Shown: positions 18,165-28,395 of the stretch, piece by piece
Layout of the letters: every line of letters begins with the position of its first letter
Numbering within the stretch: position 1 is the stretch's first letter
DNA from: Acidimicrobiales bacterium
GTDB taxonomy: Bacteria > Actinomycetota > Acidimicrobiia > Acidimicrobiales > Iamiaceae
Reading direction: 5' to 3'
NCBI GenBank assembly: GCA_030448105.1
Contig: JAUJNP010000003.1
Coordinates: 1 to 64,000, forward strand
DNA length: 64,000 nucleotides
Program-made: the position numbers and the translations under genes
The notes under the pieces: model-generated
What the model saw: only the letters and a program-made list of their open reading frames with translations
Told to the model about the DNA's origin: nothing
Databases searched by the model: none

Positions 18165-19144
18165 GCGATGCGCTCGAGGTCGGCTTCGTGGACGGGGTGG
18201 CGGGGCGGGAGCCCCTCGGCGTAGCGGGCGATCTCGTCGATGGCCGTGTCGGCCAGGCGGGTGAGCTCGGTGCCGAGGGCGCCGGCCACGTGAGGGGTGA
18301 GGACCGTGTTGGGCAGCGACCACAACCGCGAATCGGGTGGCAAGGGCTCCGGCTCGGTGACGTCGAGCACGGCGAACAGCCGCCCGTCGACCAGCTCCGC
18401 CTCGAGAGCGACGGGGTCGACCAGGGAGCCCCGCGCCGTGTTGACCAGGGTCGTGCCGTCGCCCATCAGCCCGAGCTGGGGAGCGCCGATCATGTGCCTC
18501 GTGGAGGGGGTTTCGGGCGCGTGGATCGTGACCACGTCGCACGAGGAGCACAACTCGTCCAGGTCGACCCTCGCCACGCCGAGGCGGTCGGCCCCCGCCG
18601 CGCTCAGGTACGGGTCGTACACCACCGTCTCGAGGTCGAAGGGGCGCAACAGCTCGATCAGGTGGCGGCCCACCCGGGAAGCGCCCACCACCCCGATGCG
18701 GCGGCCGTAGTTGCCGACCCGCGCCGGCCTGGGCGGCGGCGGGTCGCCGGGCCGGTGGCGGAGGGCGGCGAGCGCCCCCTTGTTGGCGAGGAGGATGGCG
18801 GCGAGGGTGAACTCGGCGACGGGGATGGCGTTGGCGGCGGCCGCCGACGTGACGGTGAGGCCCCGTTGCCACACCGCGGGGGTGACGATCGGGCGCACCG
18901 TCCCGGCGGCGTAGGCGACCAGCCGCAGCCGCGGCGCCCGCTCCAGCGCCACGGCGTCGAGCGGGGGGCAACCCCAGTGGGCGAGGAGCACCTCGGCCCC
19001 GGACAGCAGGCGCTCCGCCCGGGGCTCGGTGAAGTCGTCGAGGGGCTCGTGGTCGGCGACCACGGCGATCTCGGCCAGGCGGGCGAGTTGGTCGTCGCTG
19101 AAGGCCGGCGGGTCGAACCACCGGTACATCGCCAGCGCCACCAC
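18161..19144 (-). CDS. D-isomer specific 2-hydroxyacid dehydrogenase
   Basis: NAD-dependent dehydrogenase of about 327 aa. The nucleotide-binding motif is IGVVGASRVGRHLIELL (about residue 155). The catalytic Arg is in TLVNTARGSLVDP, the Glu in LDVTEPEPLPPDS and the His in VLTPHVAGA, all in the expected order. The substrate is unclear. Two adjacent GTG codons (19144 and 19141) can start it. It is coupled to the TIM-barrel isomerase and divergent from the gene at 19242 across about 97 bases. Confidence 0.88.
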   Translation of the reverse strand: MVALAMYRWFDPPAFSDDQLARLAEIAVVADHEPLDDFTEPRAERLLSGAEVLLAHWGCPPLDAVALERAPRLRLVAYAAGTVRPIVTPAVWQRGLTVTSAAAANAIPVAEFTLAAILLANKGALAALRHRPGDPPPPRPARVGNYGRRIGVVGASRVGRHLIELLRPFDLETVVYDPYLSAAGADRLGVARVDLDELCSSCDVVTIHAPETPSTRHMIGAPQLGLMGDGTTLVNTARGSLVDPVALEAELVDGRLFAVLDVTEPEPLPPDSRLWSLPNTVLTPHVAGALGTELTRLADTAIDEIARYAEGLPPRHPVHEADLERIA

Positions 19145-19241
19145 CGGCCGCGGCCTAGTCGTCGAGCGGGGCACCGCCGGCCACGGTAGGCCAGACGGAT
19201 GGCGCCGAGTGCCATCGCCGTCCGCATGTACCGTGCCCGGC

Positions 19242-20261
19242 GTGGCGGTCGGAGACGAGGCCCAGGGGCGCGCGGCGCTCGACCTCCGCCCGTTCGTGAA
19301 CTGGATCCTCGACGAGCTGGAACCCGCCGTCCGGGTCGAGCCCACGCCCGGCGCCTACGCCCGTGAGCTCGGAGCGGACGACGTCGAGCTCTACGGCACC
19401 ACCGACATGGCGTGCATCCTCCACACCATCGGCCACCTCCACCCGCGCCCGGAGGAGCGCGACGCGTGGGTGGCGACCATCCTGGGTTTCCAGGGGCCGG
19501 GCGGCGAAATCCGCGAACGCGACCCGACCCACGACGTCCTCCACAACACCGCGTTCGCGGTCGGCGCCCTCGAGCTGCTGGGCACTCACATCGACAGTCC
19601 GCCGACCTTCGTGGACCCCTACCGCGACCCGGCCGCCGCCCTCGAGCTGGTCGAGGGCCTCGACTGGCAGCGGTCGGTGTGGGGCAGCAGTCACCGCGGC
19701 GCCGGGCTCGGCGCGCTGTTCGCCATGATCCCGGACCTGGCGCCTCCCGGCTGGTTCGACGCCTACTTCGAGGCCCTCGACGCCAGGGTGGATCCCACCA
19801 ACGGCATGCTGGGCGACGACCGAGAGCCCGGCGGCGACATCGATCAGATCGGCGGGACGTTCCACTACCTCTTCCTGTACGAGTGGGCCCACCGGCCGAT
19901 GCCCCAAGCCGAGGCCCGCATCGACGCCGTCCTCGGGCTCCAGCAGGGCGATGGCCGTTGGTTCGAGCTGAGCCCCCACTGGCTGACCCTTGACGCCCTC
20001 TACATCCTCACCCGGAGCGGGCCGCGCTCGGGCTACCGCACCGCGGACGTCGACGCCGCCGTCCGGGCCGCCGCCGCCGCCGTGGCCGCCGACGCCCTCG
20101 ACGAGCGGAGGAGGTCCGAGCGCTTCGGCGGGCCGCTCGGCGTGCACGAGCTCACCGCCGCGGTGAGCATCCTCGCCGAGGCCCAGCGCCGCCTCGGCTC
20201 CGGTGAGGTCCGCACCGACCGTCCCCTGCGGCTCGTCCTCGACCGGCGACCCTTCATCTGA
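19242..20261 (+). CDS. Alpha/alpha-barrel-like protein of unknown function
   Basis: Protein of about 339 aa that I cannot assign to a named family. It is built of helical repeats with recurring patterns such as TDMACILHTIGHLH, LHNTAFAVGALELLG, GAGLGALFAMIPDLAP and PHWLTLDALYILTRSGPR. This layout resembles the alpha/alpha toroid of terpene cyclases and prenyltransferase beta subunits, or of glycan lyases, but no DxDD-type motif is seen. It has no signal peptide. GTG 19242 is used; GTG 19233 is also possible. The groEL gene follows after its own operator, so the two need not be co-transcribed. Confidence 0.7.
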   Translation: MAVGDEAQGRAALDLRPFVNWILDELEPAVRVEPTPGAYARELGADDVELYGTTDMACILHTIGHLHPRPEERDAWVATILGFQGPGGEIRERDPTHDVLHNTAFAVGALELLGTHIDSPPTFVDPYRDPAAALELVEGLDWQRSVWGSSHRGAGLGALFAMIPDLAPPGWFDAYFEALDARVDPTNGMLGDDREPGGDIDQIGGTFHYLFLYEWAHRPMPQAEARIDAVLGLQQGDGRWFELSPHWLTLDALYILTRSGPRSGYRTADVDAAVRAAAAAVAADALDERRRSERFGGPLGVHELTAAVSILAEAQRRLGSGEVRTDRPLRLVLDRRPFI

Positions 20262-21986
<1,725 letters not shown>

Positions 21987-21990
21987 CACA

Positions 21991-22015
21991 CACGGGGGGG
22001 CTCTGCCCCCCCGTG
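21991..22015 (+). terminator. Strong hairpin after groEL
   Basis: A perfect 10-bp stem, cacggggggg at 21991-22000 paired with 22006-22015, encloses a 5-base loop. It starts 5 bases after the groEL stop codon. A second smaller G/C hairpin follows at about 22022-22035. This should end groEL transcription and also insulate the convergent small gene ending at 22064. Confidence 0.75.
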
Positions 22016-22063
22016 GACCACCCCCCGAACGGGGGCGTCGATCGGTGCTTCCCGCCTGTTTAC

Positions 22064-22438
22064 TTAGCGGGGGCCGGGGCCGAGGGGCGCCGGCCCCCGC
22101 GCCTCCTCGGCCGCCTGCTCCCGGTTCCACTGTTGGCGGCTGGCCACCCGAGCCCGTTGCTCGGCGGCCGCCGCGGTCGACGCCGAGCGGATGGCGGCGG
22201 CGAGAGCCCGCAGATCGGCTTCGATGCGGGTGCCGTCGTCGCGCAGGGCGGCGTAGGCGGCGTCGAAGTCGCGGCGGTACCGGCCCGTCCACTCGTCACG
22301 GGCGGTGACGGCCAGGCGGTCTCGCTCGGCCGCCGCCTCCCGCAACCGCAAGGCCATGGCGTCACACTGCTCGGCCGCGGCCGCGGCGGCGGCGTGGTCG
22401 AACGCGACATCGGTCCAGTTCGGGGTCCAGTCGGGCAT
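22064..22438 (-). CDS. Small helical protein of a WXG100/type VII-like locus
   Basis: Protein of 124 aa, almost entirely helical and rich in Ala, Arg and Glu, with no signal peptide or membrane segment. An MPDWTPNWTDVAFDHAAAAA start precedes two predicted long helices (about residues 10-55 and 60-110). The size and helical hairpin pattern suit a partner or chaperone of a WXG100 protein, but I recognise no named family. ATG 22438 has gtgagg just upstream. It is last in the minus-strand series after the EssC-like ATPase and the WXG100 gene, separated from the latter by a hairpin. Confidence 0.7.
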   Translation of the reverse strand: MPDWTPNWTDVAFDHAAAAAAAEQCDAMALRLREAAAERDRLAVTARDEWTGRYRRDFDAAYAALRDDGTRIEADLRALAAAIRSASTAAAAEQRARVASRQQWNREQAAEEARGPAPLGPGPR

Positions 22439-22470
22439 GAAGAGCCTCACAGTTCGAGGCCGGACGCGGG

Positions 22471-22502
22471 GCGGGGGCGCTCCCGGGCGAGAGCGCCCCC
22501 GC
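22471..22502 (-). terminator. Perfect 12-bp hairpin between the WXG100 and helical-protein genes
   Basis: The arm gcgggggcgctc (22471-22482) pairs exactly with 22491-22502 around an 8-base loop. On the minus strand it begins 31 bases after the WXG100 stop and ends 33 bases before the next ATG. It may be a partial terminator or an RNA-stability element that raises WXG100 expression over the downstream gene. Confidence 0.6.
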
Positions 22503-22532
22503 TAGGTGCTGCGCTGAAGGCTGGCCAGCGCC

Positions 22533-22814
22533 TCAGGCGCTGCTGCCGCCGGCGGTCATGATGTTGCCGTTGATCTGCTGGACCTTGCCCCGCAGGGTCT
22601 CGAGGTCCTGGCGGATCTTCTGGAGCGCCTGGCTGGTCTGGGGCCAGTCGTTGCGGAACACCCGGGCCAGGTCACCGTCCCAGATGTTGGGATCGCAGAG
22701 GGTCTTGCCCTCGCGGTCGAGGCTGTTGATCTGCTCGACCAGACCCTGGTTGATGATCGTCTGCATCTTGGTGACCGCCTGCTTGGCCTCGGCGGTGGAG
22801 AGGACACGGCTCAT
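22533..22814 (-). CDS. WXG100 family type VII secretion substrate-like protein
   Basis: Protein of 93 aa with the helix-turn-helix hairpin size of WXG100/ESAT-6-like proteins. A Trp-Asp-Gly turn (NIWDGDLARVFRNDW) lies at about residues 44-58, between two helical arms. There is no signal peptide, as expected for a substrate exported by an FtsK/SpoIIIE-type ATPase. ATG 22814 has a good gaggag ribosome site. The ATPase gene lies immediately upstream on the same strand, and a promoter with good -35/-10 boxes precedes this gene. Confidence 0.84.
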   Translation of the reverse strand: MSRVLSTAEAKQAVTKMQTIINQGLVEQINSLDREGKTLCDPNIWDGDLARVFRNDWPQTSQALQKIRQDLETLRGKVQQINGNIMTAGGSSA

Positions 22815-22862
22815 CGGGAACTCCTCGGTTTGGTTGGCGACACGCCGGTTGGGGACGGGCTC

Positions 22863-22891
22863 ACCATACCCCTCGATGCATTTCATGTAAA
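22863..22891 (-). promoter_or_regulatory. Predicted sigma70-type promoter of the WXG100 gene
   Basis: On the minus strand a -35 box TTTACA (22891-22886) and a -10 box TATGGT (22868-22863) are spaced by exactly 17 bases. Transcription would start near 22856, about 40 bases before the WXG100 ATG. The short stretch is unusually AT-rich for this window. A small inverted repeat gagaatctctc lies just upstream of the -35 box. Confidence 0.6.
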
Positions 22892-22929
22892 CGAGAATCT
22901 CTCATGCTCTTCCCGCCCCGGGGCGGCGG

Positions 22930-25900
22930 TTAGCCGCCGGCCACCTGGATCACCTCCACCTCCCCGCCGCCGACGAGGTAGCCCCGCCCGGTGGTGAGGG
23001 CCACGATGCTGCGGCGGGGGAGGGTGATGCCGGCCAGGTCGCCGTCGAGGTCGACGTCGGGTCGCAGCAGCAGCGCCGCCCGCGACTGGCGCACCGTGCG
23101 GGTCCAGTGGGTGTAGAGCGATCGCAGGGCCTCGTTGCGGCCGGCGGCGACCACGTGGAGGTCGGGCCGGCGGCGCTCGAGCAGCGCGGCCAGCGAACCG
23201 TCCTCGTCGCCGATGAGGTCGGCGTCGTCCACCAGCAGCAGGACGGGTCCGGGGCGGGTGCCCACCTCGGCCAGCGGGTCGCGCAGGTCGGTCGGGTCGA
23301 GCACCCGCTGCACCGCCTCGCAACCCACCAGCGGTGACCGGCCCGAAGCCACCGCCACCACGTGCACGTCGGGCGCGGCGGCGCGGGTGACGGTCGCGGC
23401 GGTGACGAGCGCGGTGGAGCGGCCGGACCGGGCCGGTCCCGCCACGAGGGCGTGCTCGGCGTCGTAGAGCACCAGCCCGGCGGGGGCGAGGGTGCGGTCG
23501 CTGATGCCGAGGGGGACGAACCAGGGGGCGCCGTCGAGGCGGGCCAGCGGCACGAGCACGGCCGGGTCCACCGAGGTTGGCAGCTCGCCCACCGGCGCCG
23601 GGGGGCGGGTGGGCGGGCTGGTGGCAGCGGCCGCCACCCGCCGCACCGCCACCTCCAGGCCGTCGGCCGGCCGGGCCACCTGCACCTCCTGCTTGTGCTC
23701 GGCGACGATGGCCCCGCCCGGGTGGAAGTCGGGCACGTCGGTGGCCCGGATGCCGATGCTGGTGAAGTCGAGGGGGTCGCCCATGCGGAACAGCCACCGC
23801 TGGCGCACCAGGGACTGGATGGGCGGCGGCACCGCCCCGGTGCGGTCGGTGGTGACCACCATGTGCAGGCCGACCTCGGGCCCGTCGGCGAAGACCCGCT
23901 GGAGATCCTCGGGCACGCCGTTGAGAGCGTCGTCCCACTCAGACCGGAACCCCGAGATCCCGTCGAGCAGCAGCACCACCCGCGGCTCGGAGGTGCGGGC
24001 GCTGGGCAGGGAGCGGCGGCGGTCGAGCTCGCCCCGCAGCCAGCGCACCAGGCGCACCTGGCGCTCGCGCTCGCCGGCCGCCACCACCGCCCCCACGTGG
24101 GGGAGCGCCGCCAACGGGCTCAGCTCGCCGGCGCCGAAGTCCATGGCGTAGAGGTGCAGCTCGTCGGGGGAGGACTGCGCCGCCATGGCGAGGGCCAGGG
24201 AGGTGCAGGCCGTGGTGGTGCCGCTGCCGCCGATGCCGGCCAGGAGCAGGTTGCCGTCGGCCGGCACCCAGCCCACCGGGTACTGGGCCTGGGCCTCGGG
24301 ATCGTCGGCCAGGGCGAAGGCCACCACCGCGCCGGGTGCGCCGAACGGCGCCGCCGACCCGGCCGCCGCGACCAGGGCGTCGAGGTCGACCTCGGGCGGC
24401 AGCGGGTCGGGCCATGGCCGCCGCGGGGCGGGCCGGCCCGAGCGGGCGTGGGCCTCCACGGTGGCGTCGACCAGGCGCTGGAGGTCGGTGGCGGCTTGCG
24501 GGCCGGCCTGGCCGGCCTGGCCCGAGCGGTCCGCGGCCTTGGACACCGCCGCCGGCTGCGGGCCGAAGCGGAAGGGGCGGATCTCCACCGTGCCGTGCCC
24601 TCCGGCGGCGGCGACGCCGGTGGACAGCGCCGTCTGGAGGGGCACCACCTCTCCCGGCCCCAGCCGCACGAGGGCCCGCCCGGGCTGGTTGCGGCCGATG
24701 CGGGCGGCGTCGGGCACGTCGATGACGTCGTTGGAGTCCCCGCTGTCCTGCACCCGCAGGGCGATGCGCAGGTTGGTGTTGGCCCGGATGTTGTCGTTGA
24801 CCGCACCCGAAGGGCGCTGGGTGGCCAGCACCATGTGCACCCCGAGGCTGCGGCCGCGTTGGGCCACGCCCACGAGGGACTCGACGAAGTCGGGAAGCTC
24901 GGCCTTGAGGGTGGCGAACTCGTCGATCACGACCATCAGCCGCGGCATCGGCTCCCGTTCACCGGGGAGGCGGCGGTACTCCTTGAGGTCGCCCACGCCG
25001 GCGTCGCGCAGGGCCCGCTCCCGGTGGCGCAGCTCCGCCTCCAGGCAGCGCAGCGCCCGCTCGGCCAGGTGGGCGTCGAGGTCAGTGACCATGCCGACGG
25101 TGTGGGGCAGCCGGGCGCACTGGTCGAAGGCGCTGCCGCCCTTGAAGTCGACGAGCACGAAGGTGAGGTGGTCCGGCGAGCAGCCGGCGCCGAGCCCCGC
25201 CACCAGGCTGCGCAGCAGCTCGCTCTTGCCGGCGCCGGTGGTGCCGGCCACCAGGCCGTGGGGGCCGTCGCGCACGAGGTCGAGGGCCAGCACGCCGTCC
25301 TCGGCCACGCCGATGGGCGCCACCAGGTCGGGGTCGACGCCCCCGGCCCGCCACCGCTCGTCGATCACCTCCGGCGCGGGCGGGTCGAGGCCGAGCAACG
25401 GCAGCAGCCCTACGGCTGCCGGCAGGCCCGCCCCGGCCACGTCGAGCTCGGGGTCCTCGAAGCGCGCCAGCGCCCGGGCGGCGGTGCGGGCGGTGGGATC
25501 GCTCATCCCGCACGCGAGCACGTCGTCGACCTGCTCACCCCGCTGCACCCGGTGGACTCGGGCCGAGCCGTCCCCGTCGAACAGCTCCACCACGGTGGTG
25601 CAGACGGCGGGCAAGCGGTCGGCGGTGGCGGCCAGCACCACGCCGGCCACCCGCCCGGCCGAGCCCCGCAGCACCGACCGGGCGGGGGAGCGGCGGCCCT
25701 CGGTGAGCGACTCGTCGTCGAGGACCACCAAGGTGGCGGGCCCGGCCTCCTCCTCGCCGCCGATGGCGGCGAACGAGCGTCGCTCCTCGGCCGCGCCCCG
25801 CTCGAGCATCCCCCGCAGCGGGGCGTCGGCCACCTCGGGGTCGGCGGCCAGCATGCGGTGGCCCGACCCGCCCGGGTCGAGGGTGTGGGGCAGCCACTTG

Positions 25901-27279
25901 GCCCAGTCCCAGTCGGCCTCGTGGTCGGCGGCCACGAGCACGGCGAGGGGCAGGTCGGCGGGGCCGTGGTGGGTGGCGGCCTGCACAACCAGGGACCGGG
26001 CCACCGCCAGGCAGGCCGCCCGGTCGCCGACCAGGCCGACCACGCCTCCGCCGGACAGGTCGACGAGCACGGGCGCGTCGGCGACGGCGCCGGCCTCGCG
26101 GACCACGGCCCGCACCTCGTCGTGCATGGTGCGACGTTCACCGGTTACCGGCGGGGTCCACGGGGCCGGTCCGATGCCCACCCGCAGGTGGAGCGAGTCG
26201 GGGTGCTGGGGCCGCCGCTCCCACAGGCGGGTGCTCGGCAGCATGGCCCGGCGCAGCACCTCGGCGGGGTCGGGCAGCTCCTCGGCCAGGCGTTCGCGCT
26301 CGCGGCCGGCGAGGTCGGCGAGGGTCCGGCGCAGCTCGTCGAGCTCCCGGTCGAAGCGTTGACGCTCCTTGCGGGTGCCCTTCTTGCCCCGGCGCTTGGA
26401 CTCGATGGCCGTGCCGATCAGCATCACCGGGCTGAGCAGGGCGAAGAGGCCGAACAGCAGCGAGTCGAACGCCTTGATCATGATGATCCCGAAGACGATC
26501 GGGGCCAGGACCGAAACCACCCCCACCGGGCTCGGCGCCGAGCTGGTCTCGGGCGGCTTCGGCGGGTCGATGGCCTCCGGAGGCTCGGGCGGCGCCGGCC
26601 GGGGCGGACGGTTGAACGGCACCGTGCCCGCGCCGAACGCCCGCACCCCGGCCATCCCGACCGGCCGGTCGTCCTCGATCGGCGCCTGGAGGCTGAGCTG
26701 GGCCGCGCCGATGCGCACCACCGCGCCGGGCCGGACGGCGGTGGGCTCCAGCACCGGCCGGCCCGCCACCCAGGTGCCGTTGAACGATCCCTCGTCGCGG
26801 ACCGTGGCGCTGCCGTCTCGAGCCAGGTCGAGGGTGGCGTGACGGCTCGACACGGTGGGGCTGGAGAGGGTCACGCCCCGCACGTCGCGTCCCACCGGCC
26901 AGGTGCCGGGGCCCACGATGGTGCGGCCACCTGCGTCGAGGCCGCCCACCACGGTGATGGCCATGGCGTCGTCGGCCATGGCGTCGGGCAGAGCCGGCGC
27001 CGCCCCGTTGCCCGGCGGGGGCACCTCGCCGTCCGGGCCGCTCGCCGGCGCCGCCGGCGCGTCGTAGAGCGGCACCAGGCGAACGGTGGCGCCCTCGGTG
27101 ATCCCCGAGCGGTCCAGGCGCCGGTCGCTCGGCACGGTGGTGCCGTCGACCACCAGGACCAGGCCGGTGGGGTCGGCGGGGCCGAGGGCGCGCACCAGGT
27201 GGCCGACGGTGGCGTCGGGGTCGTGGACGACGATGTCGAGCTCAGCGCGGGCGGAGCCGTCGGTGAAGACGATCTGCAT
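22930..27279 (-). CDS. EssC/EccC-like type VII secretion ATPase with FHA domain
   Basis: Large FtsK/SpoIIIE-type ATPase of 1449 aa. The N-terminal 75 residues look ubiquitin-like (beta-grasp). An FHA domain follows at about residues 115-190 (SSRHATLDL, GSFNGTWV), then two membrane helices at about 250-290. Three P-loop domains follow: GTTGAGKSELL (about 678) with Walker B LMVVIDEF; GIGGSGTTTACT (about 1013) with VVLLLDGISG; and a degenerate GPARSGRSTALVT (about 1275) with VLLLVDDADLIG. Domain order resembles firmicute EssC more than actinobacterial EccC. I chose ATG 27279, where the beta-grasp domain begins. WXG100 and helical-protein genes follow on the same strand. Confidence 0.88.
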   Translation of the reverse strand: MQIVFTDGSARAELDIVVHDPDATVGHLVRALGPADPTGLVLVVDGTTVPSDRRLDRSGITEGATVRLVPLYDAPAAPASGPDGEVPPPGNGAAPALPDAMADDAMAITVVGGLDAGGRTIVGPGTWPVGRDVRGVTLSSPTVSSRHATLDLARDGSATVRDEGSFNGTWVAGRPVLEPTAVRPGAVVRIGAAQLSLQAPIEDDRPVGMAGVRAFGAGTVPFNRPPRPAPPEPPEAIDPPKPPETSSAPSPVGVVSVLAPIVFGIIMIKAFDSLLFGLFALLSPVMLIGTAIESKRRGKKGTRKERQRFDRELDELRRTLADLAGRERERLAEELPDPAEVLRRAMLPSTRLWERRPQHPDSLHLRVGIGPAPWTPPVTGERRTMHDEVRAVVREAGAVADAPVLVDLSGGGVVGLVGDRAACLAVARSLVVQAATHHGPADLPLAVLVAADHEADWDWAKWLPHTLDPGGSGHRMLAADPEVADAPLRGMLERGAAEERRSFAAIGGEEEAGPATLVVLDDESLTEGRRSPARSVLRGSAGRVAGVVLAATADRLPAVCTTVVELFDGDGSARVHRVQRGEQVDDVLACGMSDPTARTAARALARFEDPELDVAGAGLPAAVGLLPLLGLDPPAPEVIDERWRAGGVDPDLVAPIGVAEDGVLALDLVRDGPHGLVAGTTGAGKSELLRSLVAGLGAGCSPDHLTFVLVDFKGGSAFDQCARLPHTVGMVTDLDAHLAERALRCLEAELRHRERALRDAGVGDLKEYRRLPGEREPMPRLMVVIDEFATLKAELPDFVESLVGVAQRGRSLGVHMVLATQRPSGAVNDNIRANTNLRIALRVQDSGDSNDVIDVPDAARIGRNQPGRALVRLGPGEVVPLQTALSTGVAAAGGHGTVEIRPFRFGPQPAAVSKAADRSGQAGQAGPQAATDLQRLVDATVEAHARSGRPAPRRPWPDPLPPEVDLDALVAAAGSAAPFGAPGAVVAFALADDPEAQAQYPVGWVPADGNLLLAGIGGSGTTTACTSLALAMAAQSSPDELHLYAMDFGAGELSPLAALPHVGAVVAAGERERQVRLVRWLRGELDRRRSLPSARTSEPRVVLLLDGISGFRSEWDDALNGVPEDLQRVFADGPEVGLHMVVTTDRTGAVPPPIQSLVRQRWLFRMGDPLDFTSIGIRATDVPDFHPGGAIVAEHKQEVQVARPADGLEVAVRRVAAAATSPPTRPPAPVGELPTSVDPAVLVPLARLDGAPWFVPLGISDRTLAPAGLVLYDAEHALVAGPARSGRSTALVTAATVTRAAAPDVHVVAVASGRSPLVGCEAVQRVLDPTDLRDPLAEVGTRPGPVLLLVDDADLIGDEDGSLAALLERRRPDLHVVAAGRNEALRSLYTHWTRTVRQSRAALLLRPDVDLDGDLAGITLPRRSIVALTTGRGYLVGGGEVEVIQVAGG

Positions 27280-27329
27280 GGGACGCTCCAGGGTGCCACC
27301 AACCATGGTGCCCCCGTAGAGTCCCGGCC

Positions 27330-28055
27330 ATGGCTCCACCTCCGCCCCCCCGCCCCGTCGCCGGCGAGCCGGAGCCGCTGGCACCCGCGGTGGGCCAGGG
27401 TGTGGTCCACCTGTTCTGCCGGACGACGGCCGGGGCCGACCGGGAGGCCGTGCTGCAGGCGGTCAAGGCGGCCGAGGCGGACGGGGTGGCGGTGGTCCCG
27501 GTCGCCCTGCTCGGCCACAAGGCCGACGTCGCCATCATGGCCCTCGGCCCGGACCTGTGGCGGCTGCGGGGCTTGCAGACCGACCTCGGCGCCGCCGGGC
27601 TGGAGGTGGTCGACTCCTATGTGTCCCTCACCGAGATCTCCGAGTACGCGGCCGGCGTCCCCGACGCCATGCGCCAGGCCCGCCTGTGGCCTCAGCTTCC
27701 GCCCGAAGGCAAGCCCGCCTGGTGCTTCTACCCCATGTCCAAGCGGCGCCGGCCGGAGCAGAACTGGTTCACGCTGCCCTACGACGAGCGCAAGGAGTTG
27801 ATGCTGGAGCACGGCGCGTCGGGTCGCACCTTCGCCGGCCGGGTGCTGCAGGTCGTCACCGGCTCCGCCGGCCTCGACGACTACGAGTGGGGCGTCACCC
27901 TCTTCGCCCAGCGGCCCGACGACCTCAAGGAGGTCGTCTACACCATGCGCTTCGACCGGGCCTCGGCGCTCTACGCCGAGTTCGGGCCCTTCTACACCGG
28001 CATGGTCGCCGACCTCGACACCGTGCTCGACCGAGTCGGTCTGGGCGGCTCGTAG
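27330..28055 (+). CDS. chdC: Coproheme decarboxylase (chlorite dismutase family, HemQ)
   Basis: Enzyme of 241 aa that converts coproheme to heme b by two decarboxylations with peroxide, the last step of the coproporphyrin-dependent heme pathway of monoderm bacteria. Key segments are WCFYPMSKRRRPEQNWFTL with the catalytic Tyr, and RKELMLEHGASGRTF with the proximal heme His. DYEWGVTLFAQRPDDLKEVV follows. The first 25 residues are Pro-rich and outside the fold. ATG 27330 is divergent from the EssC-like gene across 50 bases. No other heme genes are adjacent. Confidence 0.93.
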   Translation: MAPPPPPRPVAGEPEPLAPAVGQGVVHLFCRTTAGADREAVLQAVKAAEADGVAVVPVALLGHKADVAIMALGPDLWRLRGLQTDLGAAGLEVVDSYVSLTEISEYAAGVPDAMRQARLWPQLPPEGKPAWCFYPMSKRRRPEQNWFTLPYDERKELMLEHGASGRTFAGRVLQVVTGSAGLDDYEWGVTLFAQRPDDLKEVVYTMRFDRASALYAEFGPFYTGMVADLDTVLDRVGLGGS

Positions 28056-28123
28056 CGCGTCACGCAGCGTTTGCCCTGTCCTCGAACGGCACTTGGCGGC
28101 GGCTCACGCGATGCTGATGGCAA

Positions 28124-28380
28124 GTGGGGAGCGACCTGCGCCTACGCGACTTTGTTGAGAGCGACCAAGAGGCGGTCCGGGCGTTGATCCTTGCTGGGCT
28201 CGCGATCACCAGGGCTCGATCGATGAACGCTGAACCCAGACCTCAACGACATCGCAGGTTCAAACTCGACCGGGCGAACCGTGCTCATCGAGTCCAGCGG
28301 CCAGATCGTCGGCACCCAGACCGTCCTCCCCCGGTCCGACAGCCGCGCCGAACCCTGGCTCGGCGGCGTCGCCCTGGCTG
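28124..28380 (+). pseudogene. Remnant of a GNAT acetyltransferase N-terminal half
   Basis: From GTG 28124 the sequence reads SDLRLRDFVESDQEAVRALI, a typical GNAT start. After a shift near 28210 it continues in another frame as LNPDLNDIAGSNSTGRTVLI and SSGQIVGTQTVLPRSDS. The acetyl-CoA-binding half is absent and the sequence runs into the 3' end of the convergent GNAT gene. It is a decayed, truncated copy rather than a working gene. Confidence 0.6.
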
Positions 28381-28395
28381 GTCTTGATTGTTATG

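Noticed and set aside
23362-27801. 1479-codon open frame on the plus strand opposite the secretion ATPase
   Set aside because: It is an antisense shadow caused by high GC; the translation is His/Gly/Arg/Val-rich with no domain, while the minus strand encodes clear FHA and FtsK motifs.
28124-28387. Complete acetyltransferase gene on the plus strand
   Set aside because: The GNAT-like sequence changes frame near 28210 and lacks the acetyl-CoA-binding half, so it is a remnant.
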